Origin: JAVWMQ01 sp036637375
Lineage (GTDB): Bacteria > Bacillota > Clostridia > Peptostreptococcales > Anaerovoracaceae
Direction of reading: 5' to 3'
Assembly: GCA_036637375.1 (NCBI GenBank)
Contig: JAVWMQ010000020.1
Coordinates: forward strand, 1-32,670
Length of the DNA stretch: 32,670 nt
Position numbers and translations under genes: made by a program. This document shows positions 25,207 through 32,670 of the stretch, one piece after another (position 1 is the first letter of the stretch; the number at the start of each line of letters is the position of its first letter). The notes under the pieces were generated by a model, which ran no database searches, was not told the origin of the DNA, and saw nothing but the letters and a program-made list of their open reading frames with translations.

Positions 25207-27202
25207 TTATTTCACCTCGTTTCTTTGGCAAGGTAATTCTGAAAGTCGTTCCACCACCAACCTTACTTGAAACCTTAACCTCACCCTTTAATTTCTGCAC
25301 CTCCGAGTAAACAATGAAAAGCCCAAGTCCTGTACCCTTGCCTGGCGCTTTTGTCGTAAAAAACGGATTAAATATATTCTCTAAATCACTGTCTTTGATT
25401 CCACTTCCTGTGTCAATAAATTCTATTATTACTTTTTCAGTTTCACTTATACCATTTACAGTAATCTTGCCGTTGCTACCTATGGCATCAATGGCATTGC
25501 TCATTAAATTAACCAAAATATGTTTGATAGTTTCTATGCTGCATGGAATTTCAAGTTCTTCGTTACAGTTTACCACAACTTCAATATTTTTTTTGCTAAG
25601 ATTATCTCCTTGCATCTCTAAAATGTTTCTAACTGCCTTTTTCAGGTTGTAATAAACCTGTATATCATCGCTAACACGCCAAAAGTTCATAACCGAATCA
25701 ATAATATTTCCAGCTCTTGCCACATTATCTGTTATATATTTTAGAGATTTCAAAGCGTTTTCATCTGATATATGTTTTTTTAGCAAATAACTTTGTGTTC
25801 CAATTATCCCAAGAGGATTTCTAAGTTCATGTGCCATTCCAGCTGCTAATTGTCCAACTGCCACCATCTTACCTGACTGTAGCAGTAGATTCCTTTGTGC
25901 AGCTGCATCAGTAATATCAATTACAGTCATTAAAGTATCATTAGTATCTCTATTAATTTTGTGAGCAGTCATTAAATAAATTTTACCTCTATTTTCAATC
26001 TCCCTTTTAATTTCTCCACCTTTTGAAATACACTCATCAATGATGCAATTACTGCAATCTTGGCATAAGTTTGTAAATACGTCTTTACATTCTCTTATTT
26101 CCATTCCATCTTCACTTAAATCAAATACCGTCCCTTTATTTAATTTGGTGATTCCTTTATCTCCGTTTATAAGTGCTATTGAAGCTGGCATATCATCAAT
26201 GATTTTTTGTAACTCATAATTCGCCATTTCAATCTCGCTTGTACGAATCCTTACTTCACGTTTTAGTTTCCTGTTCACTAATATTATTGTAAATATTACT
26301 ATTAATCCAACAGCTATAATGCCAATAATGTATGAAATCAATTTGTCATTATCATAAACTTCTTTTAGGGGCGCTGAAATTCCAAACCACTTCCTTTGAA
26401 TTTGCTCCAATTGCTTGTTTTTGTTTATTTTGTCAATTCCTCTATTTACAATTGGTATTAATTCTTCTTGGTTCTTTGGAACTGCAATTACAACTGGCTC
26501 TTCATAAAGTTCCTTCTCCAAAATTTTAATTTCACCATTTAACTTTAGTTGCTGTATATAATGATAAACAATAGGCTCATCACCTACAACTGCATCAACT
26601 TTGTGTTGTTTTAGAAGTTTAATTCCTTCCTTTACATTTTCTACATATACAAGTTTAGAATTCTTGTAGTTATCTTTGAGATATTCATTTGAAAAATCGC
26701 CTTTTGCTGTTGCAATTACAAGTCCATTAACCTTATTTTCCCCTTCTTTAAAGTCCTGACGAACTGCTGCTGCACCTCTAAGATAGTATATTGGATCAGA
26801 AAAAGCAAAGTTCTTTAAACGTTCCTTGCTCATAAACATATCTGCAAAATTCGCTTTATCTTCCTTTAACAGTTTTTGCGCCTTGTCCCATTGATAGGGC
26901 ATACACTTAATTTCCGCACCAATTTCTAGAGAAAGCTGCCCCATATAGTCTACAACTACACCTTTAAACACCCCATCCTCATCCAAAAATCTAATTGGAG
27001 GTGTACTTTCATCTGCAACATAAATCAGCTTACCATTATGGGCATATTTATCTATAATTGCCTTTTCCTCATCTTTGTCCCTTGCAATTTGGTCTCCATA
27101 AGTAAAAAGAACTAACCCTACGATTAGCCCTATGATTAACACCATAAGTAATAGTTCCTTGTAATGTTTACCTTTTTTGTCATGCTCAATAAAACTTCCC
27201 AT
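25175..27202 (-). CDS. sensor histidine kinase with solute-binding (SBP_bac_3) sensor domain and Cys-rich PAS region
   Basis: This 675-residue membrane kinase has TM1 (17-35), then an extracytoplasmic amino-acid-binding-protein-like domain (about 50-280, with FLDEDGVFKGVVVDY). TM2 (288-309) and a short coiled coil follow. A PAS-like segment (330-430) contains five cysteines (C372, C380, C383, C386, C391). HisKA follows with H458 in AGMAHELRNPLG, then an ATPase domain with NLMSNAIDAI, DTGSGI and GKGTGLGLFIV. The sensor domain suggests direct detection of an amino acid or similar polar solute. The gene overlaps the NtrC-type regulator by 32 nt, and the pair should control the sigma-54-dependent NhaC-type transporter. 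The upstream spacer holds the terminator of the preceding gene; I see no clear promoter there. Confidence 0.93.
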   Translation of the reverse strand: MGSFIEHDKKGKHYKELLLMVLIIGLIVGLVLFTYGDQIARDKDEEKAIIDKYAHNGKLIYVADESTPPIRFLDEDGVFKGVVVDYMGQLSLEIGAEIKCMPYQWDKAQKLLKEDKANFADMFMSKERLKNFAFSDPIYYLRGAAAVRQDFKEGENKVNGLVIATAKGDFSNEYLKDNYKNSKLVYVENVKEGIKLLKQHKVDAVVGDEPIVYHYIQQLKLNGEIKILEKELYEEPVVIAVPKNQEELIPIVNRGIDKINKNKQLEQIQRKWFGISAPLKEVYDNDKLISYIIGIIAVGLIVIFTIILVNRKLKREVRIRTSEIEMANYELQKIIDDMPASIALINGDKGITKLNKGTVFDLSEDGMEIRECKDVFTNLCQDCSNCIIDECISKGGEIKREIENRGKIYLMTAHKINRDTNDTLMTVIDITDAAAQRNLLLQSGKMVAVGQLAAGMAHELRNPLGIIGTQSYLLKKHISDENALKSLKYITDNVARAGNIIDSVMNFWRVSDDIQVYYNLKKAVRNILEMQGDNLSKKNIEVVVNCNEELEIPCSIETIKHILVNLMSNAIDAIGSNGKITVNGISETEKVIIEFIDTGSGIKDSDLENIFNPFFTTKAPGKGTGLGLFIVYSEVQKLKGEVKVSSKVGGGTTFRITLPKKRGEINGKDVKDINS

Positions 27203-27224
27203 ATAACTCTTTTCTCTTTTCTCA

Positions 27225-27263
27225 AAAACACCACCTTACGAACCTTTATGGCTCGCAAGGTGG
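27225..27263 (-). terminator. terminator of the CorC-family gene
   Basis: On the minus strand CCACCTTGCGAGCC pairs with GGTTCGTAAGGTGG (14 pairs including G-U) around a short loop, followed by TGTTTTT. Two positions pair only on the minus strand, fixing its direction. Confidence 0.88.
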
Positions 27264-27295
27264 CTATACTTATACTATTTAACTATGACAGAATC

Positions 27296-28621
27296 CTACT
27301 CTTCTTCGGAAACTGGTGGCAATACCCTAATATCAACTTTCCTAATTTGGTTATGGTCAATGTCAATTAGCCTAAATTCAAAGTTAGCATATTTAACCAC
27401 TCGATTAATATCCTTTGGTGAAGGTATTTCATCTATTTCGTCAATTATAAAACCACCTAGTGATTCATTGTTTTCTGATTCAAGAACAATTCCAGTTTCT
27501 CTCGCCAGATCATCTAAAGAAATGCTACCAAGGGCAACAAAATGGGTCTGATCAATAGTAATAATAGGTAAATCTGCTTCATCATACTCGTCAAAGATAT
27601 CACCCATTACTTCCTCTACAATATCCTCAACCGTTGCAATTCCACTAAATCCACCGTATTCATCAATGATAACTGCAAGATTTGTGTCCATATCCTGAAA
27701 CCCCTTAAATAGTTCGTCTATTTTCTTTGTTTCTGGCACTAAGTATGGTTTTCTAAGTATTTTTTTGATATCTACGTTATCAAAACCAACCACTGCAGCT
27801 TCCTTAATATAATCTTTGATGTGTAATATCCCAATGATATTATCAATATTCTTTTCACAAACAGGTATTCGAGAATGTCGAAGCTCCATAAGCTCTGGCA
27901 TATACTCTTCCTTGTCATCAAGAAGATCTATCATAAATACTTCCGTTCTTGGTGTCATAATTTCATACACAACCTTGTCGTCAAAGTCAAACACTGACTT
28001 AATCATTTGTGTACCTTCTTTTTTAATCTTCCCTTTATTTCTCCCCATAGCTAGAATAGTCATAATTTCTTCTTCTGAATATTCGTCCTCATCTAACTCA
28101 TCCTTCTGGCCTGTTATCTTTAGTAGAATTTCTACTGATTTAGAAAGTAGCCATACAAAAGGTTTAGTTATTATAGACATAAATATGACAAGTCTAACAA
28201 GTTTAAGAGAAATAGCTTCTGGGTGCGCTAGGGCAATCCTCTTTGGGAATAATTCTCCAAGAACAAGTGTTACATAAGATAGTAGCAAGGTTATTATTAC
28301 AATTGATAACTCCTCACCATACGGAATCCCTAATGATTCAAGCGCCTTTCCAACATTATCTGCAAGGGTCACTGATGCGGACGCACTTGCCAAAAATCCT
28401 GCTAGTGTTATTACAACCTGAATTGTAGATAACATTTTGTTTGGCTGCTCTAGCAATTTTAACAAAGCCACTGCCCGTTTGTTTCCTTCCTCCGCCATAA
28501 CATTAATTTTGTTCTTGTTGGCAGATACTATAGACATCTCCGCTGCTGCAAAAATCGCATTCACAATAATTAAAACTCCGAGTAACACAAATTGCATTAT
28601 CGATCCACTGTCACTTTCCAT
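27296..28621 (-). CDS. HlyC/CorC (CNNM-CBS) family membrane protein
   Basis: This 441-residue protein has an N-terminal DUF21/CNNM transmembrane domain (about 1-190, with ITLAGFLASASAS and VLGELFPKRIAL). A pair of CBS domains follows (about 205-335, with IMTPRTEVFMIDL and VIIDEYGGFSGIATVEDIVEEVMGD split across them). A C-terminal CorC_HlyC domain (about 350-435) completes it. These proteins are linked to Mg2+/Co2+ transport or Mg2+ homeostasis; older annotations call them hemolysins. AAAGGAAAG precedes the ATG. It appears to be a single-gene unit: a promoter lies at 28663-28691 and a strong terminator at 27225-27263. Nothing in the sequence departs from the family norm. Confidence 0.9.
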   Translation of the reverse strand: MESDSGSIMQFVLLGVLIIVNAIFAAAEMSIVSANKNKINVMAEEGNKRAVALLKLLEQPNKMLSTIQVVITLAGFLASASASVTLADNVGKALESLGIPYGEELSIVIITLLLSYVTLVLGELFPKRIALAHPEAISLKLVRLVIFMSIITKPFVWLLSKSVEILLKITGQKDELDEDEYSEEEIMTILAMGRNKGKIKKEGTQMIKSVFDFDDKVVYEIMTPRTEVFMIDLLDDKEEYMPELMELRHSRIPVCEKNIDNIIGILHIKDYIKEAAVVGFDNVDIKKILRKPYLVPETKKIDELFKGFQDMDTNLAVIIDEYGGFSGIATVEDIVEEVMGDIFDEYDEADLPIITIDQTHFVALGSISLDDLARETGIVLESENNESLGGFIIDEIDEIPSPKDINRVVKYANFEFRLIDIDHNQIRKVDIRVLPPVSEEE

Positions 28622-28662
28622 TTTTTTCTTTCCTTTCTTTTTTCAATAAACTTATTTATTAC

Positions 28663-28691
28663 ATAATACTATATAATACCACTTTTTTGAA
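28663..28691 (-). promoter_or_regulatory. probable promoter of the CorC-family gene
   Basis: TTCAAA (28691-28686) and TATTAT (28668-28663) are 17 nt apart on the minus strand, about 40 nt upstream of the start codon. The remaining spacer to the WYL gene end (28692-28795) is AT-rich with no clear terminator. Confidence 0.5.
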
Positions 28692-28795
28692 TAAAAAAAA
28701 CTGTCTTTATTGCTTTTTCATCAAAATAACAATTTTTAGGTAATATTTTACATTTATATTTACTTTTTCCATTTACTGGTATATATTATAGCTAT

Positions 28796-29791
28796 CTAAT
28801 ATTTAGCAAGTATTTCATGCACCAGCCTTAGGTACTCTTCCTTTACATTTTGAGGCTCTAACACTTTGATACTAGTTCCGTATTGGAGTAGCAAATAGTA
28901 TAGACCTTGGTTTTCAGATGTATTAATTATGGCTATATAATCTGTTGAATTTTCTATGGTTTTGGCAAAAATAAGGCTCTCACCAAACTCATCATATAGG
29001 TGATCTAGCATTTGCGCTTTCACCTCTAGCTTTAGATGTATTTTGTTAGTGCCTCCAAAACTATGAATTGAACCATCAATAAACTCTGCAATTTTGTTTT
29101 CAAATGTTGGACCTAGAAGTTCCTTTTTGCTTACAGAATCCTGCTCTAGCTGGTTAATATACTTCATCTTATCTAACCTGTAGTAGCTAAGATTGTCATA
29201 ACCATTATGATTGCAAATTAAATAATATATATCGTTATTCCAAATTAAGGAATATGGACTGACAATGTACCTGCGTCCTTCCTTTCTTGGAACTAATTTA
29301 AGCGTACTGTCAAGATGGCAGTACTGAAATGATACACGTTTGTTTTGACTTATGGCGCTTAACAACGTGTCTATATTATTTTGAGTAGTTTTATTCTTTG
29401 TTTTTATTTGCATTCTCTTTGGTGTGGTTGCCCTAAGGTCTGCCTTGTAGGCTTCTGAAGTTTGGTTCAAAAGGCGATTTACAATGCTGTCGCTAACACT
29501 CTTTTTGAGAAATTTTGCTTGATTTACTGCATCAATTAAAACCTTTAATTCCCAGTTTTCAAACTCCCTAGTTGCCAAGTAGCAGCCACGTTTGTTATCA
29601 GGGCAAAAAACGATATCCATTCCGTTATCCCTAAGGAGCCTTATATCTCTACCGATGGAACGTCTCTCAACTGGGATTCCATACTTACTAGACATAATCT
29701 CGGCAATTTTATTTGCCGTTATAGGGTGATTTTCATCCGTTGTCTTTAATATTTCAGTCAAAAATATTAAACTTTGCTTGTTTTTTGACAT
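28796..29791 (-). CDS. HTH/WYL-domain transcriptional regulator
   Basis: This 331-residue regulator has an N-terminal helix-turn-helix (about 1-60, with ITANKIAEIMSSKYGIPVERRSIGRDI) and a WYL domain (about 140-215, with VSPYSLIWNNDIYYLICNH). A C-terminal WCX-like extension completes it. I start it at 29791 (MSKNKQ) and not at the longer in-frame ATG at 29842, because GGAGGTG sits 6 nt upstream of the former and the extra 17 residues look non-coding. WYL proteins are ligand-responsive DNA-binding regulators, often of stress, DNA-damage or defence genes. It is divergent from the 51-residue ORF at 29915-30070, which is the obvious candidate target. A TATAAT -10 lies in the 123-nt spacer. Confidence 0.9.
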   Translation of the reverse strand: MSKNKQSLIFLTEILKTTDENHPITANKIAEIMSSKYGIPVERRSIGRDIRLLRDNGMDIVFCPDNKRGCYLATREFENWELKVLIDAVNQAKFLKKSVSDSIVNRLLNQTSEAYKADLRATTPKRMQIKTKNKTTQNNIDTLLSAISQNKRVSFQYCHLDSTLKLVPRKEGRRYIVSPYSLIWNNDIYYLICNHNGYDNLSYYRLDKMKYINQLEQDSVSKKELLGPTFENKIAEFIDGSIHSFGGTNKIHLKLEVKAQMLDHLYDEFGESLIFAKTIENSTDYIAIINTSENQGLYYLLLQYGTSIKVLEPQNVKEEYLRLVHEILAKY

Positions 29792-29812
29792 AAAACACCT
29801 CCTTTTTTTAAT

Positions 29813-29842
29813 ATTATACCACCAGTCACAACTAAATGACAT
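29813..29842 (-). promoter_or_regulatory. probable promoter of the WYL regulator
   Basis: A perfect TATAAT (29818-29813 on the minus strand) is preceded at 18 nt by ATGTCA, about 22 nt upstream of the start codon. The plus-strand gene in the same spacer has a TATTAT box (29863-29868) without a clear -35. Confidence 0.55.
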
Positions 29843-29914
29843 GTTTTTTCATTCTTTTGGTGTATTATATGATTAACAACAGGATACCACAAGGTAATCG
29901 AAAGGAGAACAATT

Positions 29915-30070
29915 ATGTATAATGAAATTTTTGATATTATGGATGGAACTGAAGCTAGAAAATTTTGGTACCAAAAGCAATTTTCACTTAAATGCGAGGG
30001 CGGCGAATACGACCCTGCAATAGATAATGATAACTGGCTTAGAATGTATTTACTTGGTCTTTGCGATTAA
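29915..30070 (+). CDS. 51-residue small protein, divergent from WYL regulator
   Basis: A 52-codon ORF starts at ATG 29915 with AAAGGAG 7 nt upstream and ends at TAA 30070, 15 nt before a strong terminator. The protein begins MYNEIFDIMDGTEARKFW, is acidic, contains three Trp/Tyr-rich spots (FWY, NDNW, MYLL), two Cys (27 and 50) and no membrane segment or signal peptide. The good ribosome binding site, clean ending and terminator indicate a genuine gene. I do not recognise the family. It could be a small regulator, toxin-antitoxin component or enzyme-binding peptide; its partner is probably the divergent WYL regulator. No function is claimed. Confidence 0.7.
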   Translation: MYNEIFDIMDGTEARKFWYQKQFSLKCEGGEYDPAIDNDNWLRMYLLGLCD

Positions 30071-30085
30071 TTCTTTGCAAAATAA

Positions 30086-30119
30086 AAGGGATACAGCCTT
30101 GTGATAGGCTGTATCCCTT
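30086..30119. terminator. bidirectional terminator after the 51-residue gene and the aminotransferase gene
   Basis: AAGGGATACAGCC and GGCTGTATCCCTT form a perfect 13-bp stem with an 8-nt loop. The plus-strand exit is AATTTTTAAT and the minus-strand exit is TTATTTT. It marks the end of both convergent genes. Confidence 0.9.
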
Positions 30120-30124
30120 AATTT

Positions 30125-31252
30125 TTAATAATATCTGTTAAATGCTTCCTTAATGTTGCATTTAAGTTCAATGCCTAAATCTTCATAGGTTTTTTGAAAT
30201 GCTTCCAAAGTCATTTCCATATCTTCCTTCTTAGCATTTTCGCCCATATGCCCAATTCTAATTAACATACCATCAAACTCTTCTAAGCTTCCTGCAAGCA
30301 TAATACCATATTCATCTCTAATATGGTTTAGGATCGCCTTATCAGAAACCCCTTCTGGCACATATAATGCTGTAACATTATTGCTAAATCCGCTTTCTAG
30401 GTACAACTTAATCCCAGCATCAACTAAAGCTTTTCTCGTTGCTGTTGCAATTCTCTTGTGCCTGTCAATTATGCCTTTTTCTGCCAAAACATTGTCGACT
30501 GCAGCATTTAGACCATTAATATCGCTTGCTGGCATTGTGTATGGGAATGCCTGTTTCTCATAATAACCTCTATACATTAATAGGTTTGCATAAAAGCCAC
30601 AAATATTTGTTTTTCTGTTAAGCATTGAATCAAAAGCTGCCTTACTAACTGATACCATTGTTAGCCCTGGAGGTGCTGATAATGCTTTTTGTGAGCCTGC
30701 ACATAGAATGTCTATGTTACCTTTGTCTACTGAAATAGCTTCACCAAACATTCCTGCTACAGTATCTACAACAGATAAAATGCTATATTCCTTTAATAGG
30801 TTTGAAATTGCCTCAACATCATTTAACACACCACTTGGTGTATCCATATGAACCATTGTTGCATATTTAAAGTCATTATCTCTTTGTAAAAATTCTCTAA
30901 GAGCTTCTACATCTATTGGATTTTTGTAATCACTTTTGAAGTAAATCGGCTCACCGCCATACATACTTACAAACTCCCCAAATCCTCTGCCAAAAATACC
31001 ATTATCAATAATTAAGACCCTATCTCCTACTTCTGTTAATGATGCGCAAGCTGCTTCTAATCCTAAGATTCCTTCTCCGCCAAGAATAAATACTTCCTGA
31101 CTAGAATCCATTATTTGCGCAAGCTTATCACAAACTTCTTTATAAAAATCGAAAAATGCTGGATCTAAATCAGGATTAGTTGCTTCAAGGCTTCTCGCCA
31201 TTCTAACATTTTCACTTACCTGAACTGGTCCTGGTGTCATTATTTTATACAT
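30125..31252 (-). CDS. class V aminotransferase (alanine-glyoxylate/serine-pyruvate type)
   Basis: This 375-residue fold-type I PLP enzyme belongs to the alanine-glyoxylate/serine-pyruvate aminotransferase branch of class V. It opens with the family TPGPV motif. The PLP aspartate is D163 (VVDTVAG) and the Schiff-base lysine is K189 in AGSQKALSAPPGL. Two usual family motifs are altered: the HR..F segment after the N-terminus reads NPDLDPAFF, and the GSGT cofactor loop reads GGEGILGLEAA. This suggests a substrate other than alanine/glyoxylate; 2-aminoethylphosphonate or pyridoxamine:pyruvate aminotransferase activities also occur in the family. Its first 13 nt overlap the end of the ECF S-component gene, so the two are translationally coupled. 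A bidirectional terminator follows. Confidence 0.88.
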   Translation of the reverse strand: MYKIMTPGPVQVSENVRMARSLEATNPDLDPAFFDFYKEVCDKLAQIMDSSQEVFILGGEGILGLEAACASLTEVGDRVLIIDNGIFGRGFGEFVSMYGGEPIYFKSDYKNPIDVEALREFLQRDNDFKYATMVHMDTPSGVLNDVEAISNLLKEYSILSVVDTVAGMFGEAISVDKGNIDILCAGSQKALSAPPGLTMVSVSKAAFDSMLNRKTNICGFYANLLMYRGYYEKQAFPYTMPASDINGLNAAVDNVLAEKGIIDRHKRIATATRKALVDAGIKLYLESGFSNNVTALYVPEGVSDKAILNHIRDEYGIMLAGSLEEFDGMLIRIGHMGENAKKEDMEMTLEAFQKTYEDLGIELKCNIKEAFNRYY

Positions 31253-31776
31253 TTCAATACCTGCCTTTTAATTAAGCCTGCAAAAGGTATCACTATAACT
31301 GCTGCCACTCCAATTTGCACAATGTTCCCTGGTATAGATGCCATAGGCGCTGCCCAGTTACCATAAATAAAGCCTTCTGCAATGTAATATCCCACAATTT
31401 TTAGGACTAAAGCTACGAAGATAGCTAAAGCAATCCAAGAGGTATTAGTCTTTCCTTCTGTAATCTTTCCAACTGCATATCCCATTAATCCAACAATGAC
31501 AAAAGTAAATGGAGCCCACAAGAACCATCCTCCCATTAAATCAAAAAGCGCCATACCAAATGCACCTGCAATAGCACCTGTTCTAGCACCAAAGATTACA
31601 GCCACTAAGAATAAAGCTACATTGCCAAGATGTACAAGTCCACCATTTGCAACTATTGGTAATCTAATATTAATTAGCCATGTGCATAAGAACACTAGAG
31701 CAATTGAAATGCCGTTTACAGCTAATGCCATTGATTTTGAATTGAATACAAAAGTATTACTACGTGAATTTTCCAT
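31240..31776 (-). CDS. ECF transporter S component (substrate-binding membrane subunit)
   Basis: This 178-residue membrane protein has five to six hydrophobic segments and the look of the ECF riboflavin-transporter-like S-component family (ANGGLVHLGNVALFLVAVIFG, then GAIAGAFGMALFDLMGGW). S components capture a vitamin or small molecule and work with a shared energising module (EcfA, EcfA', EcfT), none of which is encoded here. The substrate is not certain. Its overlap with a PLP-dependent aminotransferase gene makes a B6 vitamer or an amino-acid-derived compound possible, but this is inference. AGGAGGAAAAA precedes the ATG. The upstream spacer carries an 8-bp inverted repeat that may be an operator. 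Confidence 0.85.
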   Translation of the reverse strand: MENSRSNTFVFNSKSMALAVNGISIALVFLCTWLINIRLPIVANGGLVHLGNVALFLVAVIFGARTGAIAGAFGMALFDLMGGWFLWAPFTFVIVGLMGYAVGKITEGKTNTSWIALAIFVALVLKIVGYYIAEGFIYGNWAAPMASIPGNIVQIGVAAVIVIPFAGLIKRQVLKCIK

Positions 31777-31823
31777 AATTTTTCCTCCTAAAATATCATA
31801 ACGTAATATTAATAATACATTAA

Positions 31824-31849
31824 TTTTGTATATTGAAAAAGATACAAAA
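31824..31849. promoter_or_regulatory. inverted repeat upstream of the ECF S-component gene
   Basis: TTTTGTAT and ATACAAAA form perfect 8-bp arms around a 10-nt centre, about 50-75 nt upstream of the S-component start codon. It could be an operator. No riboswitch-like structure is apparent in the 198-nt divergent spacer. Confidence 0.4.
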
Positions 31850-31921
31850 TTTGTTATTTTACTATATACAGTATTGGTTTTCTGCCTAAAGCATTGTGAC
31901 TGTACTCTTATTTTTTTTGTA

Positions 31922-31950
31922 TAGTCATTTAAAATTGATAATGTTATAAT
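31922..31950 (+). promoter_or_regulatory. sigma-A promoter of the alarmone synthetase gene
   Basis: TAGTCA and a perfect TATAAT are 17 nt apart, with the ribosome binding site and ATG starting 10 nt and 25 nt beyond. The -35 box overlaps one arm of an imperfect inverted repeat (TGACTGTAC at 31897-31905 with GTATAGTCA at 31919-31927). Confidence 0.65.
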
Positions 31951-31974
31951 TAAAAAAAAGGAGGCACCGAAACT

Positions 31975-32634
31975 ATGATAATAGAAAAAAGTGAAAGCAC
32001 TAAGATTGATTTAACTTTAATCCCAAAAGAACTAATGCCTATGGCTCAGGAGGCTCAAACGTTTCTGGAAATTAGGAACCTCTACCATGCCGCAATTAAG
32101 GAAATTAGTACTAAACTTGAGATTCTTGATGATGAATTCCAAGTCAAACACGATTACAACCCAATTCATCACATGGAATCAAGAGTTAAGTCTATCCAAA
32201 GCACCTTTGAAAAAGTTATCAAAAAGGGCTATGACGTAAACACAGAAGGAATCAAAAAAATAACAGATATTGCTGGGATCCGAGTAATTTGCAAGTACAT
32301 TGATGATATTTATCACATTGCCAATTTACTAATTAAGCAAGATGACATTGAACTAATTAGAGAAAAAGACTACATTAAAAACCCTAAAGAAAGTGGATAT
32401 AGAAGCCTGCATCTTGTAATTCTTGTTCCTGTATTCCTTTCAGATCGAGTTGAAAAGGTACCTGTAGAAATTCAAATTAGAACTATTGTTATGGATACCT
32501 GGGCCAGCCTTGAACACGAACTTAAATACAAAAGCGAAGGTGAAATTAGTGAAGCCTCTGCCCTGCATTTACAGCAATGTGCCCATAATATGTGGGAAAT
32601 TGATGCATTGATGGAAAAAATACATAAAGAATAG
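31975..32634 (+). CDS. relQ: RelQ/YjbM-type small alarmone synthetase
   Basis: This 219-residue protein has only a RelA/SpoT synthetase domain, with no HD hydrolase, TGS or ACT parts, which is typical of RelQ. It makes (p)ppGpp (and possibly pGpp) by transferring pyrophosphate from ATP to GDP/GTP. Motifs include MESRVKS near 67-73, ITDIAGIRVICKY near 96-108, NPKESGYRSLHL near 136-147, and EIQIRTIVMDTWASLEHELKYK near 165-186, whose Glu residues bind Mg2+ and act in catalysis. The ATG follows GGAGG by 9 nt, and a sigma-A-like promoter is at 31922-31950. It is divergent from the ECF S-component gene. RelQ versus RelP cannot be fully settled without alignment; length and motifs favour RelQ. Confidence 0.88.
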   Translation: MIIEKSESTKIDLTLIPKELMPMAQEAQTFLEIRNLYHAAIKEISTKLEILDDEFQVKHDYNPIHHMESRVKSIQSTFEKVIKKGYDVNTEGIKKITDIAGIRVICKYIDDIYHIANLLIKQDDIELIREKDYIKNPKESGYRSLHLVILVPVFLSDRVEKVPVEIQIRTIVMDTWASLEHELKYKSEGEISEASALHLQQCAHNMWEIDALMEKIHKE

Positions 32635-32670
32635 ATACTATTACAAGGGTTTCATAGTTTGTATAAAAAA

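Noticed and set aside
29792..29842. Longer start of the WYL regulator at 29842
   Set aside because: The extension crosses the promoter-like TATAAT and the GGAGGTG ribosome binding site used by the start at 29791.

Overview
This window comes from a low-GC, Gram-positive-type genome, most likely an amino-acid-fermenting anaerobe of the Bacillota (class Clostridia). Supporting signs are strong AGGAGG-type ribosome binding sites, a lipoprotein with a Bacillota-style lipobox, AT-rich spacers, sigma-A and sigma-54 promoters, U-tailed terminators, and many sodium-coupled or peptide/amino-acid genes. The exact family cannot be fixed from the sequence alone. Almost all genes are on the minus strand, no spacer exceeds 300 bases, and I see no tRNA, rRNA, CRISPR array, transposase or prophage gene.

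Region 1 (61-14880, minus strand) is the most distinctive part. A GlnK/GlnL-like two-component system (13537-14880 and 12702-13556) lies directly upstream of a head-to-tail run of nine genes. In transcription order these are a RocB-like M20 hydrolase, an ArgE/DapE-like M20 hydrolase, a second RocB-like hydrolase, an AGCS sodium:amino-acid symporter, a small Lys-tailed membrane protein, a PLP dehydratase, a YtcJ-like amidohydrolase, a third RocB-like hydrolase, and a second AGCS symporter very similar to the first. A good sigma-A promoter with three 10-bp direct repeats over its -35 side sits between the regulator and the first hydrolase. The AGCS genes are bracketed by inverted copies of a TGTTACATTAC motif and separated from their neighbours by hairpins without U-tails. 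I read this as an uptake and cytoplasmic hydrolysis/deamination system for amidated, acylated or peptide-bound amino acids; its substrate is unknown.

Region 2 (14938-21410) holds a membrane GGDEF/EAL protein broken by a one-base frameshift, a MarR-MFS drug-efflux operon with a consensus promoter and overlapping palindromic operator, and a second MFS transporter with its own promoter and terminator. The MarR-linked MFS protein carries an unusual ~370-residue extracytoplasmic insertion containing a 74-residue tandem repeat.

Region 3 (21507-27202) has a plus-strand lipoprotein convergent with an NhaC-family antiporter. The antiporter is preceded by a textbook sigma-54 promoter and then by an NtrC-type activator and a histidine kinase with a solute-binding sensor domain, so the three genes look like one ligand-sensing circuit.

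Region 4 (27225-32670) has a CNNM/CorC-family membrane protein, a WYL-domain regulator divergent from a 51-residue small protein, a class V aminotransferase whose start overlaps an ECF transporter S component, and, on the plus strand at the end, a RelQ-type small alarmone synthetase.
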